A DNA stretch of 40,714 bases, from positions 1 to 40,714 of the forward strand of contig JAEOSO010000002.1 of NCBI GenBank assembly GCA_016840315.1, read 5' to 3'. The notes below the pieces were generated by a model that was not told the DNA's origin, searched no databases, and saw only the letters and a list, made by a program, of their open reading frames with translations. Both the position numbers and the translations under genes were made by a program. The DNA comes from Candidatus Borrarchaeota archaeon (lineage in GTDB: Archaea > Asgardarchaeota > Sifarchaeia > Borrarchaeales > Borrarchaeaceae). This document shows, in pieces, positions 1 to 8,109 of this stretch (positions are counted from its first letter, which is position 1; each line of letters opens with the position of its first letter).

Positions 1-32
1 ATTAATCTTTTAAGCAAGTTATTGATAAGAAA

Positions 33-527
33 ATGAGCGCAGGTGAATCGAATTTTATTATTCTAATATCATCACCTGGTGGATCTGTTTATCATGGACT
101 AAGTACCTACAATTATCTGAAAGGAATACCTGCTACAATAACTACTCATAACTTTGGTAGTGTAGATTCTATTGGTGTTGTACTATATTGTGGTGGTTCA
201 AGAAGGTTATCTGTTCCTCAAGCGAGGTTCTTACTTCATGGTGTAAGTTGGAAATTTGGTAAAGCTGAAAGAAGTCTAGAAGAACCACAATTGGAAGAGA
301 AATTAAAAAAATTAAGAATCGATATTCAGAACATAGCCAAAGTAGTTGCAGAAAATACTGGTAAAAGCGTAGAACAGGTTACACAGGCAATGTTGGATAG
401 GTCTACATTAAATCCTGAGGAGGCAAAGGAATGGGGTCTTGTGCATGAGATCAAGTCGGAGTTATTTGAGGAAGGCAGTGAGGTATTCAATATTCTTGCT
501 GCAAAACCACCAAAGCCACAACCATAA
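33..527 (+). CDS. ClpP-like serine peptidase, N-terminus incomplete
   Basis: A ClpP/crotonase-fold peptidase, related to the proteolytic subunit of Clp proteases. Visible landmarks, numbered from the ATG at 33: the SSPGGSV oxyanion-hole loop (13-19), the nucleophile in VDSIG (Ser46), the catalytic His in FLLHG (His69) and the Asp in LDRS (Asp122), followed by NPEEAKEWGLVHEI, the usual end of the fold. The 164 residues lack the first strand and helix of the family (about 190-200 aa). Coding-like codons run upstream of the ATG (SFKQVIDKK) to an in-frame TAA at 3-5, so the real start is either lost to a frameshift at the window edge or is this ATG. The C-terminus ends in a short Pro/Lys tail. 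Most archaea lack true ClpP. The substrate and any ATPase partner are not visible. Confidence 0.8.
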   Translation: MSAGESNFIILISSPGGSVYHGLSTYNYLKGIPATITTHNFGSVDSIGVVLYCGGSRRLSVPQARFLLHGVSWKFGKAERSLEEPQLEEKLKKLRIDIQNIAKVVAENTGKSVEQVTQAMLDRSTLNPEEAKEWGLVHEIKSELFEEGSEVFNILAAKPPKPQP

Positions 528-585
528 GAACTCATTCGATCAAAGTGTTTAGTAAATACGTCGATATTCTATAAAAAAGTTGTTC

Positions 586-915
586 TTACCTTTTTAGGAT
601 GTCTTCTTTTACATCGTGACGGTAGAGTGTTTTTTGATAGATGAAGGCTAATACTCCCTTTTCATTTCCAATTTCGTAATACCAAACGGGTACTTTCCAC
701 TTAGTCGCTAATCTTCCTAATTTATACGCGTTTGCTATCGGAGCCTCGGCTATTATCTCCAAGTCTGGTTTCAACGATTCAACATTGAGCAACTCAACAT
801 CAATATCCTTATGCTCTTCAAAAGCCCTCTTCCATTTCTGATAACGATGCCTTTTTCTAAATTGAGGAGTTCCTTTAGACAACAATACCACCATATGTTT
901 AGATTTGTACAACAT
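586..915 (-). CDS. hypothetical protein, 109 aa
   Basis: An unrecognised small soluble protein. The N-terminus is strongly basic (KGTPQFRKRHRYQKWKR), followed by alternating hydrophobic strands and helices (VELLNVESLKPDLEIIAEAPIA) that suggest a small alpha/beta fold. It has no cysteines and no membrane segment. A second start at 894 (MVVLLSKG) would give 102 aa and looks more natural, because MVVLLSKG resembles a first beta strand; neither start has a clear ribosome-binding site. It converges on the ClpP-like gene with about 58 nt between stops. The amino-acid composition looks like real coding sequence, but I assign no function. Confidence 0.5.
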   Translation of the reverse strand: MLYKSKHMVVLLSKGTPQFRKRHRYQKWKRAFEEHKDIDVELLNVESLKPDLEIIAEAPIANAYKLGRLATKWKVPVWYYEIGNEKGVLAFIYQKTLYRHDVKEDILKR

Positions 916-1211
916 TTAGATTTGTAGCCTTAAATTCTTAACTAAATTCTATAAGAATGAGTTTTTCAGTATGTATTCCGATAAATTCTGACCTTTTTAC
1001 AAGAACGAAAAGCAGAACCACAAAGAAACTTTTTTGATGTGTGATTCCAAAACCATTAAATAGTCACAAATGCACATTTGCTTTAGGATAGCATCAGCGG
1101 AAAAACGAGATACCGACAATTTGTAATGAAAAATGAATGATATTTTGAAAATTATTCTTAAGACAGATAATTTTCGAAAAAAAGCTTTCCTAAGATACGG
1201 GAGGCGCTTTC

Positions 1212-1592
1212 GTGTTTAAACTTAGTCCTAAAAAACAACGTGATTTGACTGAGATATTAAGAGAAGTTATAAATTATGCTGAACTTGAAGCTATTGCTGT
1301 AATCACAAAAGAGGGGTTACACCTCGCATTTTTTGCTGCAGGAAAGGTTGACTCTGATCTTTTATCTGCGATTTCTGCAGCCATTTTAAGCACTGGAGAA
1401 ATGGCTGTAGATAAAATGGGTTTTGAAGACCTGTCTGAAGTTATTGTGCGTGGGAAAACAGGCTATATAATTTTAACACATGCAGGAAAGTTCGTACTTA
1501 TTGGCGCAGGGAGAGATGCTACAAGTCTTGGACTCTCTGTAAGAGTATTGAGGGCCTATGCAAAACGCGTAACTGCTTTACTCTCTAAGTAG
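1212..1592 (+). CDS. roadblock/LC7-domain protein
   Basis: A single-domain roadblock/LC7 (MglB-like) protein of 126 aa. The fold is recognisable by an N-terminal amphipathic helix (LTEILREVINYAELEAIAVITKEG), the paired strands GLHLAFFAAG and SEVIVRGKTGYIILTHAGKFVLIGAG, and a C-terminal helix. In this family, dimers bind small Ras-like GTPases as activators or scaffolds; roadblock proteins are abundant in Asgard archaea. The GTG start at 1212 is supported by the ribosome-binding site GGGAGG at 1199-1204. It stands alone between unrelated genes, so its partner GTPase is not shown; the Arf-like GTPase at 15250 is one candidate but is 14 kb away. Confidence 0.85.
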   Translation: MFKLSPKKQRDLTEILREVINYAELEAIAVITKEGLHLAFFAAGKVDSDLLSAISAAILSTGEMAVDKMGFEDLSEVIVRGKTGYIILTHAGKFVLIGAGRDATSLGLSVRVLRAYAKRVTALLSK

Positions 1593-1841
1593 AATAATAG
1601 CGACAAAAGGAAGGTTTATGTACATTAGTTTTTACGGGAAAACCTGACCTTTTAAAGGTATCATCGGCTAAACATTAGCCAAATGTAATTAGTGTTGTTG
1701 AAATCGATTTTCTTCAGCAAGTCTTGAATATTAGGAGTGAATTGCAAATCCATAAGTACTATATTTGTCACATCCACAAGCCATAAGGTAATCCGAAAAA
1801 GAATATAATATTTGAAGATTTTCTTAAAAATGTGATTTAGA

Positions 1842-4031
1842 ATGCATAACAATGAAGCCATATCACGGATATCCTTAGATGATATCCCAAAAATAGGTCC
1901 AAAACTAAAACAGAAACTTCTTAAGCATTTTGGATCAGAAGAAGCCGCACTTCATGCAATTATTAATGCAGATATTGCTCGCCTAACTTCAATTCCTCTA
2001 CTTGGTTCCAAATTAGCGATGTCCATTGTTATGTCAACCTATGCCTTACTTGAAGGCATCAGGCTTGAAACGGTATTGGTCACGGAAGATATAAGAAAAA
2101 TCTATACACAAATATTAGATCTCATTCGTCCGTACGCTAACACATCCTTTACAAGACATAAAATGGCGCTTCTATTTCCATTACCACCGTCTCATATCGA
2201 TAAAATACTAGAACGCCAAAAAACCTTTCTTAGCGCCAAAGAATTAACAAATGAACTTGAAGAACATGAAATAAGTCATATCTGTTCCTTCCTCTCAAAA
2301 TTAAAGCCAATTGAAATGCAGGAGTATAAAACTCGAATTACAGATCGTATCCTCTTAACTGACGATAAAGCAACCTTTGAGCGGTTACTGGAGCACGAAA
2401 TAAACAAGTTTTATAATATTAGTTTTGTGGAAACGCCTCAAGAATACTTAGATTATGTTCAAACTTATGATTTTATCATTTTAATAGCCCATAAGCATGA
2501 TTATGACTTTCTTGATAAAAATTCTAACGTAGAGATAGTTTCTAAAAATATTTCTGAAGATGAATTGCTTCCAGAAAAAATACTCTTCTTTTATGCTTCC
2601 AATTATGATGTTATTCTGTCTGCTTGTGATTTAATTAAACTATTTTCGAGTATATCCAATGACAAGTTACTTAGTATCGTGAATCAATTTGATCTTCAAC
2701 AAACAAGCACTATCAAGGCTCTAATGAAGAATATCAAACCCAGTGGTGATATAGCAGAAGAATATGATCCAGAACTTGATAGATTAAGATATATATTGCA
2801 TGAATTCGATGGATTTGTTTCTGATATTGAACTATGGATTAATAATGAAATTGTAAATAAACTCTCAAAAAGTTCTTTGACAATTGAAGGTGATGAGATT
2901 CTCAATTTAATTAAGGCATTCGGTTCAGAAACAGGAGCACCTCAGCAATTTCAACATTATTTGAAAGATAATATCAGTGACTTAATGACCGATATCATCC
3001 AAGAGGCCGAAGATAAACTTTGCGATCAACTGCAGTTTAAAGATGAAGAAGTTGAGTGGCTCGATAATCTCTTTCCACGAGAACTGATGTATCCCATCGA
3101 AATCAATCAAAAAAAGAGAAGACAAGTTATTGATAATATGCGAAAGAAATTTGCTGCACGTAAGTTTCAACTTTTGAAAAGATTAGCAGAAGATTGTAAA
3201 ACGCATATCTCTTTTATTCATAAAATGATAGAGGCCCTCCTTGACTTTGATTTGTTCTTTGCAATAGGACGATTTGCGAAAGCATATCAGTTGATATCTC
3301 CTCGTATTGATGCAACGTACACTGGTGTTAGCTTCCAAAAAGGTACAAATTTATTCCTAAAAAAAGAAGAACTTGAAGGTAAAGGGAAAGTAATACCTAT
3401 CAATTATGTTATTGGAGATGTGCCCTTTGCTCTAGAAGGGACAAATCAACAGCGAATTGCCATTTTAAGTGGTGCTAACTCTGGTGGAAAATCGTGTACA
3501 CTTCAGTTAATTTGTCAAATCGTAATTTTAGCGCAAATGGGATTACCGGTCCCTTCTGAAAATGCTTTCTCATCCATTTTTGAAGAAATTTATTATTTTT
3601 CGAAATCTATCGGTATACTCAGTGCAGGGGCTTTTGAAACAACTCTAAAAAGATTTGCAGAGGTTATCCTTAGCCCCAAAATCAAACTTATTCTAGTTGA
3701 TGAACTTGAATCAATAACGGAGCCGGGTGCTGGTGCTAAGGTTATTGGTGGTATTTTGGAAATGCTTAATAATAATGAAAGGTGTTGTGCCGTCTTTATA
3801 AGTCATCTAGCTGATGAAATATCTAAAATTGTCAAAGATCTTGTTAGAATTGACGGAATTGAAGCCAGTGGATTAGATGACAATCTTGAACTCATTGTTG
3901 ATCGAACGCCAAAATTCAATCATTTAGCCAAGAGCACACCCGAATTAATTGTTGAAAAACTATTTCGATCGACAGATCTTGAAAATGAAAAAGACATTTA
4001 TGAGGAATTGCTAAAAATAATTAAAAAGTAG
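1842..4031 (+). CDS. HhH-MutS family ATPase (archaeal MutS-like)
   Basis: A 729-residue DNA-binding ATPase. Residues about 10-60 form a helix-hairpin-helix pair (IPKIGPKLKQKLLKHFG and IPLLGSKLAMSIV). The middle is alpha-helical, like the MutS lever/clamp. The C-terminal third is the MutS domain V ATPase: Walker A GANSGGKS near residue 545, Walker B LILVDELESITEPGAG near 615, and a switch CCAVFISHLADEI near 650. The mismatch-recognition domain I with its Phe-x-Glu motif is absent, so by family knowledge it belongs with the archaeal MutS-like proteins that act on branched or recombining DNA rather than with canonical mismatch repair MutS. The ATG at 1842 has no strong ribosome-binding site. It appears to be monocistronic. 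Confidence 0.8.
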   Translation: MHNNEAISRISLDDIPKIGPKLKQKLLKHFGSEEAALHAIINADIARLTSIPLLGSKLAMSIVMSTYALLEGIRLETVLVTEDIRKIYTQILDLIRPYANTSFTRHKMALLFPLPPSHIDKILERQKTFLSAKELTNELEEHEISHICSFLSKLKPIEMQEYKTRITDRILLTDDKATFERLLEHEINKFYNISFVETPQEYLDYVQTYDFIILIAHKHDYDFLDKNSNVEIVSKNISEDELLPEKILFFYASNYDVILSACDLIKLFSSISNDKLLSIVNQFDLQQTSTIKALMKNIKPSGDIAEEYDPELDRLRYILHEFDGFVSDIELWINNEIVNKLSKSSLTIEGDEILNLIKAFGSETGAPQQFQHYLKDNISDLMTDIIQEAEDKLCDQLQFKDEEVEWLDNLFPRELMYPIEINQKKRRQVIDNMRKKFAARKFQLLKRLAEDCKTHISFIHKMIEALLDFDLFFAIGRFAKAYQLISPRIDATYTGVSFQKGTNLFLKKEELEGKGKVIPINYVIGDVPFALEGTNQQRIAILSGANSGGKSCTLQLICQIVILAQMGLPVPSENAFSSIFEEIYYFSKSIGILSAGAFETTLKRFAEVILSPKIKLILVDELESITEPGAGAKVIGGILEMLNNNERCCAVFISHLADEISKIVKDLVRIDGIEASGLDDNLELIVDRTPKFNHLAKSTPELIVEKLFRSTDLENEKDIYEELLKIIKK

Positions 4032-4134
4032 TTAGTTATGCCTGAGGCTGCCTTGTGAGTGTTATAAAAGAAAGAGGCTACTCTCGTTATTGAGAGGGGG
4101 AAACTTGCCTTAAAAGCATGCTACATTGAGGATT

Positions 4135-4398
4135 TCATCCGAAGAGGGAGATCCAAATCCCGGTATCCAGATAGAGAAACAGCATGAACAACAAAAAGCC
4201 CCCGAAGATCATTTTCTTGCCGTTACGCTCGTCAATCCCAGACATGTAAATAATTAATCCGATAGCAAATACAAAGCCGCCTACCATCCAACCCAATCTG
4301 AAGATAAAAATCATTGTGTCCGTTAATGTGTCCGTTAACAATGCTGGAAGACTTTGAAGACGGTCTAACTTCGCCCAAGGATCACTCTCGCTTTGCAT
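4135..4398 (-). CDS. small membrane protein, two transmembrane segments
   Basis: An 87-aa protein with two hydrophobic helices (about residues 27-50, IFIFRLGWMVGGFVFAIGLIIYM, and 63-85, MIFGGFLLFMLFLYLDTGIWISLF) joined by a charged loop (SGIDERNGKK). I do not recognise a family. The start is ATG 4398. The IS200/IS605-like remnant ends about 20 nt upstream of this start, so the gene's original promoter has probably been displaced. Codon use and the clean two-helix pattern argue that it is real, but the function is unknown. Confidence 0.55.
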   Translation of the reverse strand: MQSESDPWAKLDRLQSLPALLTDTLTDTMIFIFRLGWMVGGFVFAIGLIIYMSGIDERNGKKMIFGGFLLFMLFLYLDTGIWISLFG

Positions 4399-4420
4399 AC
4401 TGTATCAACTCACACTCTAT

Positions 4421-4816
4421 GTGAACTACTCCACCCTTAAAGATGGAGTTTCCTGCGAGTCCTCCCAACCCATGCGGGAAACTCTCGTTTTACGTTCGGC
4501 TGTGTGTCGCAGTTCATCCCCTTTTGAGGATGGCCCGTCCACTTGGCATTCTGTGATAGGAAACTTCAGTTCCAACATCACACCATACGGATTCATCAAA
4601 TGCTATTGTACTGTTACCTTCGCGGTTATCCGCGCTGGTTAGCAACTGTACGAATCCTAGCTCACAGGGGCGCCTCTTCTGTCATCCTACCGGGAGTCTT
4701 GTATCCCTGCCTTCCTCCCGATATTCATCGTAACTCTTCGATGCAAAAAACTATATAAAGCTAGCGGCTTTCATCCCCTGCCTGTCGGAAGGGGACTTCC
4801 CGCCGATTCAGTTAAA
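4421..4816 (-). mobile_element. IS200/IS605-type nonautonomous element (MITE/PATE-like) with omega-RNA-like end
   Basis: A stretch of about 400 bp unlike its surroundings and without a credible ORF. One end, read on the minus strand, finishes in a hairpin (CTCCA at 4429-4433 with TGGAG at 4444-4448) followed by GTAGTTCAC, as seen at the right ends of archaeal IS200/IS605 elements. The other end has a hairpin (TCCCCT 4774-4779 with AGGGGA 4790-4795) inside GCGGGAAGTCCCC...GGGGATGAAAGCCGC, typical of their left ends. The interior, minus strand, resembles the structured segment downstream of tnpB that gives rise to the TnpB guide (omega) RNA. tnpA and tnpB are gone, so mobility would need a transposase in trans. 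Exact ends are approximate; the family assignment rests on recalled end sequences. Confidence 0.55.
4429..4448 (-). repeat. subterminal hairpin of the IS200/IS605-like element
   Basis: An imperfect palindrome with five outer base pairs (CTCCA/TGGAG), a C-A mismatch and one further pair, immediately inside the element end GTAGTTCAC (minus strand). In IS200/IS605 elements such subterminal hairpins are what the HUH transposase TnpA recognises. Confidence 0.5.
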
Positions 4817-4819
4817 AGT

Positions 4820-4830
4820 GTATATAAAAA
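4820..4830 (+). promoter_or_regulatory. possible TATA box upstream of riboflavin kinase
   Basis: The sequence GTATATAAAAA fits an archaeal TATA box and lies just outside the end of the IS-like element, about 175 nt upstream of the riboflavin kinase ORF. The distance implies a long leader or another promoter closer to the gene, so this is tentative. Confidence 0.25.
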
Positions 4831-5002
4831 ACCAGCGTTTTCATTTTCGATATCTATTTTAACTCAAAATTCGAGAGTTATCTTAAAGATAAACTATTTA
4901 GAGATTATGAGTAATTCGTGAAAGATAGGCTTGCCTTTCCAGATAAAAGAATTACAAGTAATCCGACCACAAACGCTTTTTAGTTCATTCGAATAGAGTA
5001 CA

Positions 5003-5701
5003 ATGCAGGGACAATATATGAAATACGCGAAGAAAATAAAGATATCGGAATTTTTCATGCTTTTAGAGATTGCAAAGTTAGGTGCACTTGAAAAAACAAT
5101 CAAATTGACATCTGTCAGAATAAGTGAGATTCTTAGGGTTAGCCAACAAACTTGTGCACGAAAACTTAGAAATATGGAATTATTTGGTTGGATATCGAGA
5201 GAAATCGTTCCAAAAGGGCAATTAATACGAATTACGAAGGAAGGACGTGAGATCTTACAAAAGGTATATTCAAATCTCAGTATTTTATTCGTTAATCGAT
5301 TTCCTCCTATAGTACTTGAAGGAGAGGTTTTTACAGGACTAGGCGAAGGTTCATATTATATACAACAGGAAGGGTACTTAAAGCAATTTAAGGAAAAACT
5401 TGGCTTTACCCCGTATCCTGGAACATTAAATCTACGACTAAGATCCAAAGCAGATATGAATGCTAGAAAGGACCTTTTAACAGTGCCATATGTTCCGATT
5501 GAAGGATGGACAAATGGTCAAAGAACCTATGGATCAGTTAGATTATATCGTACAATGATCAATAACAAAGTTAGAGGGGCATTATTAGACGCAGAACGAA
5601 GTCATTATGGTGAAGATGTTGTTGAAATTATAGCCCCTGAGTTTTTGCGAAAAGCATTAAGATTGAAAGAAGGAGATGTTGTGCAATTGTTATTTATATA
5701 A
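5003..5701 (+). CDS. rbkR: CTP-dependent riboflavin kinase with N-terminal winged HTH (RbkR type)
   Basis: Converts riboflavin plus CTP to FMN. Residues about 14-90 form a winged helix-turn-helix (ISEILRVSQQTCARKLRNMELFGWI). Residues about 100-232 are the archaeal riboflavin kinase (DUF120) domain with GEVFTGLGEGSYY, the signature GFTPYPGTLNLRL and a C-terminal DVVEIIAPEFLRKALRLKEGDVVQLLFI. The HTH-kinase fusion is known in archaea as RbkR, where the same protein represses or activates riboflavin genes. The ATG at 5003 gives 232 aa; a second ATG at 5021 (MKYAKKIKISEF) with GGGA upstream is an equally good start. No other riboflavin genes are nearby, so its regulatory targets lie elsewhere. 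Confidence 0.9.
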   Translation: MQGQYMKYAKKIKISEFFMLLEIAKLGALEKTIKLTSVRISEILRVSQQTCARKLRNMELFGWISREIVPKGQLIRITKEGREILQKVYSNLSILFVNRFPPIVLEGEVFTGLGEGSYYIQQEGYLKQFKEKLGFTPYPGTLNLRLRSKADMNARKDLLTVPYVPIEGWTNGQRTYGSVRLYRTMINNKVRGALLDAERSHYGEDVVEIIAPEFLRKALRLKEGDVVQLLFI

Positions 5702-5752
5702 ATTTTGAGCAACATAATTCCTTATTTGAGACACTAGTTAACGTACTTGAGA

Positions 5753-7678
5753 TTATTGGCTTTGATTCAAAATGATGTTTAAAGATGCTTTTGCGTTATC
5801 TAGTTCCTCTGAGAACGAATGATGTGGCAACTGAGTTGAAATATAGCCATATCGTTGAACATATTTGAATAAAACTGCAATTAGGGGTATGTTTATTGCC
5901 TCAGCTAGTTTATGTGAGGCTAAAATACACAATTTCCTTCGGGCGCGTGTGATGGCCACATTAATTCTGCGGCTATCTTGTAGTACTTTTGCAGCTTTAG
6001 AATTTATGCCATCATCTACCAAAGAAAGAATGACAATATTATTTTCGCGACCTTGATAAGAGTCTATGGTACTTGATTTACTAACTGACCAAAGATTGTA
6101 GACATTATTTATCTTTTTAGAAAACACTTGTTTGATTAATCGACCAATAAGTGCGGATTGGAGACGAAAAGGTGTCACTACTGCAATATCTTTTTCAGGA
6201 GAGTAGCCTGCCTGGTGATATTCTTTCATTATTCTGATCGCCAGCGCGGCCTCGAATAAATTACAGGCGGAATATCGTCCACCAAACATTCTCCATTCGA
6301 TACCTGGTACATTAAAATTAAAAGTATCGATCCATATGAGGGGATACCGTCCAGATAAACTCTGACTTAAACTATCTCCTTTGGTAGGATGATAATCGAT
6401 GTGGATGTTTTCAACGCCGTAAGCCGTTTTTAACCGATCATTATAGATAAAATGGCTGGGAAACATGGCGATGTATTTATTTGACCGGTACTGGGTGTCC
6501 AGAAATACACTTTGATCGGGATATTTGGTAATTAACGCCTCAAAAAGTGATTTTGTTAGCCGTTGTTTTATAGGGACATTAAAAATCGGAGGTAGTTGAA
6601 GGTGGTCGCCTACCAGAATTATTTTCTTACCAAACACCATACCTATAAGCGTTAGCGGGATGCTAGCCATACTAGCCTCGTCTATAATGACATAATCAAA
6701 GGGTGGATGGTTCCAGTCAAAATTGCGGTGAAGGGTGTACAATCCGGCTTTCGTTAACGTCGCCCCGACGATTTTCCATTGTTTGAAATCTTTGGCAGTT
6801 CGAATATTCCCTAAAAGTGGTCTAATTGTTGGTAACAGTTTGGCGTTCATGCCTAATCGAAGAACATAATGACTCGGATCCTTATTTTTCGTTCCCTTAA
6901 GAACCTCTATGATTTTTTCCAGCGCATTATCTACAGCAACGTTGGTATGAGAGGTTATAAGAACATTTTGTTTTCTGTAAAGCAATTGCATAACCAGTTC
7001 TGCAATGGTAGTGGTTTTACCAGTGCCAGGAGGTCCATGAATCAAAAAAAAGTAATTATCATCCGTTAGATTGAGGCAATTAGCGACTGCATCTTGTTGC
7101 GACTCGTTAAGCAGTTCGGTGGAATGTTTTAGAGGTGCAGGGAAAATAGGGTTAAACAATGTTTGTCCTTCAAGGAGTGTTCTAAGTTTTCTTAAGTGCG
7201 TGTTTTTTCCCTGTTGGATTCTTTCCAAAATGTTTTCCTGAATTCTCAACAGTATTTGGTCATCAGCCTTTCGTAAACTAATTATGTCACAACAAAGCAG
7301 TTCTTCTGGCGAAAAATTCCCTGAAAAAGAAACATAGTAATTCTTGGCATCGTGATCAATAACGACACCATATAAGTCTCTCCTGGGATAGGAAAGAGGG
7401 CCTCCTTTGTTGTTGACTGAAGACAGGTCGTTTTTCCCATTACCCCAAGAGGCTATTATGGCATCTCCTGGTTTAACTCTAAAATCGCCTGTGGTATGTA
7501 GTTTTTCGACTCTTACATCTGCTAAAAAACGATAACTTTTCGATATGTTAAAATTAGGTCTCCCAATAAGTCTAGGCGTAGTTCTTATTTGGGTGCGTCC
7601 TTTTTTCTTTGCCCTCGTTAAATAATCCCATAAGTGCTCATATGTAGAATCTTTGATATCTATTTCTTCAAGATTCAT
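5753..7678 (-). CDS. superfamily 1 DNA/RNA helicase (Upf1/Dna2-like)
   Basis: A 5'-3' type SF1B helicase. The N-terminal ~190 residues contain a beta-rich domain (KPGDAIIASWGNGKN, LYGVVIDHDAKNYYVSFSG). The motor motifs then follow in order: Q-motif LNESQQDAV, motif I GPPGTGKTTT, Ia TSHTNVAVDNALEK, II VIIDEASMAS, III LVGDHLQLPP, IV FLDTQYRSN, V TIDSYQGRENNIVILS and VI RRINVAITRARRKL. Length (about 640 aa) and motifs fit the Upf1/IGHMBP2/Dna2 group; there is no nuclease domain. The ORF could start at 7744, adding 22 residues, but the ATG at 7678 begins where MNLEEIDIKDSTYEHLWDYL becomes protein-like. A TATA-like box lies upstream on the same strand. It is transcribed alone, divergently from sepS. 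Confidence 0.88.
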   Translation of the reverse strand: MNLEEIDIKDSTYEHLWDYLTRAKKKGRTQIRTTPRLIGRPNFNISKSYRFLADVRVEKLHTTGDFRVKPGDAIIASWGNGKNDLSSVNNKGGPLSYPRRDLYGVVIDHDAKNYYVSFSGNFSPEELLCCDIISLRKADDQILLRIQENILERIQQGKNTHLRKLRTLLEGQTLFNPIFPAPLKHSTELLNESQQDAVANCLNLTDDNYFFLIHGPPGTGKTTTIAELVMQLLYRKQNVLITSHTNVAVDNALEKIIEVLKGTKNKDPSHYVLRLGMNAKLLPTIRPLLGNIRTAKDFKQWKIVGATLTKAGLYTLHRNFDWNHPPFDYVIIDEASMASIPLTLIGMVFGKKIILVGDHLQLPPIFNVPIKQRLTKSLFEALITKYPDQSVFLDTQYRSNKYIAMFPSHFIYNDRLKTAYGVENIHIDYHPTKGDSLSQSLSGRYPLIWIDTFNFNVPGIEWRMFGGRYSACNLFEAALAIRIMKEYHQAGYSPEKDIAVVTPFRLQSALIGRLIKQVFSKKINNVYNLWSVSKSSTIDSYQGRENNIVILSLVDDGINSKAAKVLQDSRRINVAITRARRKLCILASHKLAEAINIPLIAVLFKYVQRYGYISTQLPHHSFSEELDNAKASLNIILNQSQ

Positions 7679-7800
7679 TTGATAATCGCCCTTTGAAACC
7701 CTTGTAGATGAGCCTAAAATTCTCTTTCCTACAAAGAAATTCACTTTTATTCGCTATTTTTCCGATTCCTACAGTTATTTCACTTTGCAGATATAAAGAA

Positions 7801-7810
7801 GATATATAAA
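7801..7810 (-). promoter_or_regulatory. TATA-like box for the SF1 helicase gene
   Basis: Read on the minus strand, TTTATATATC lies about 57 nt upstream of the 7744 start and about 123 nt upstream of the 7678 start. The region from 7745 to 8109 (365 nt) is AT-rich, has no credible ORF, and should hold the divergent promoters of the helicase and sepS. I see no other structure in it. Confidence 0.35.
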
Positions 7811-8109
7811 CTCCACTTATCATTCTAGACGTTTATCACAAAGAAAACAGCCTTTGTGTCTATATTATCAAATATTAGGCTGTAAGGTGTACCAATTAAA
7901 TAAATCGATGTGAAAAGGAATGGCTCAAGAGTTTTTAGAAGTTCGTACCCAAATGTGTTATATTTGAAATAAAAAAGGCAGGAATTAGGAACAATTTTAG
8001 TTAACTTATTAAAACTTCGTTACTGTCATTGTTTTAAAGATTCTATGCAATGTGCACGTATTATTGGACATACTGCTGGTATTCCGTTATAATAGAAAAG
8101 GACAAGGTA

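Noticed and set aside
1661-1861. 66-codon minus-strand ORF upstream of the MutS-like gene
   Set aside because: Composition is Ile/Phe/Leu-rich without a membrane-protein pattern, it overlaps the start of the MutS-like gene and has no ribosome-binding site.
4421-4758. Two plus-strand ORFs of 73 and 71 codons
   Set aside because: They overlap each other in different frames inside the IS200/IS605-like element, with no protein-like composition and no ribosome-binding site.
5753-7678. SF1 helicase as part of a defence system
   Set aside because: No nuclease, methylase or other defence gene is adjacent; neighbours are housekeeping genes.
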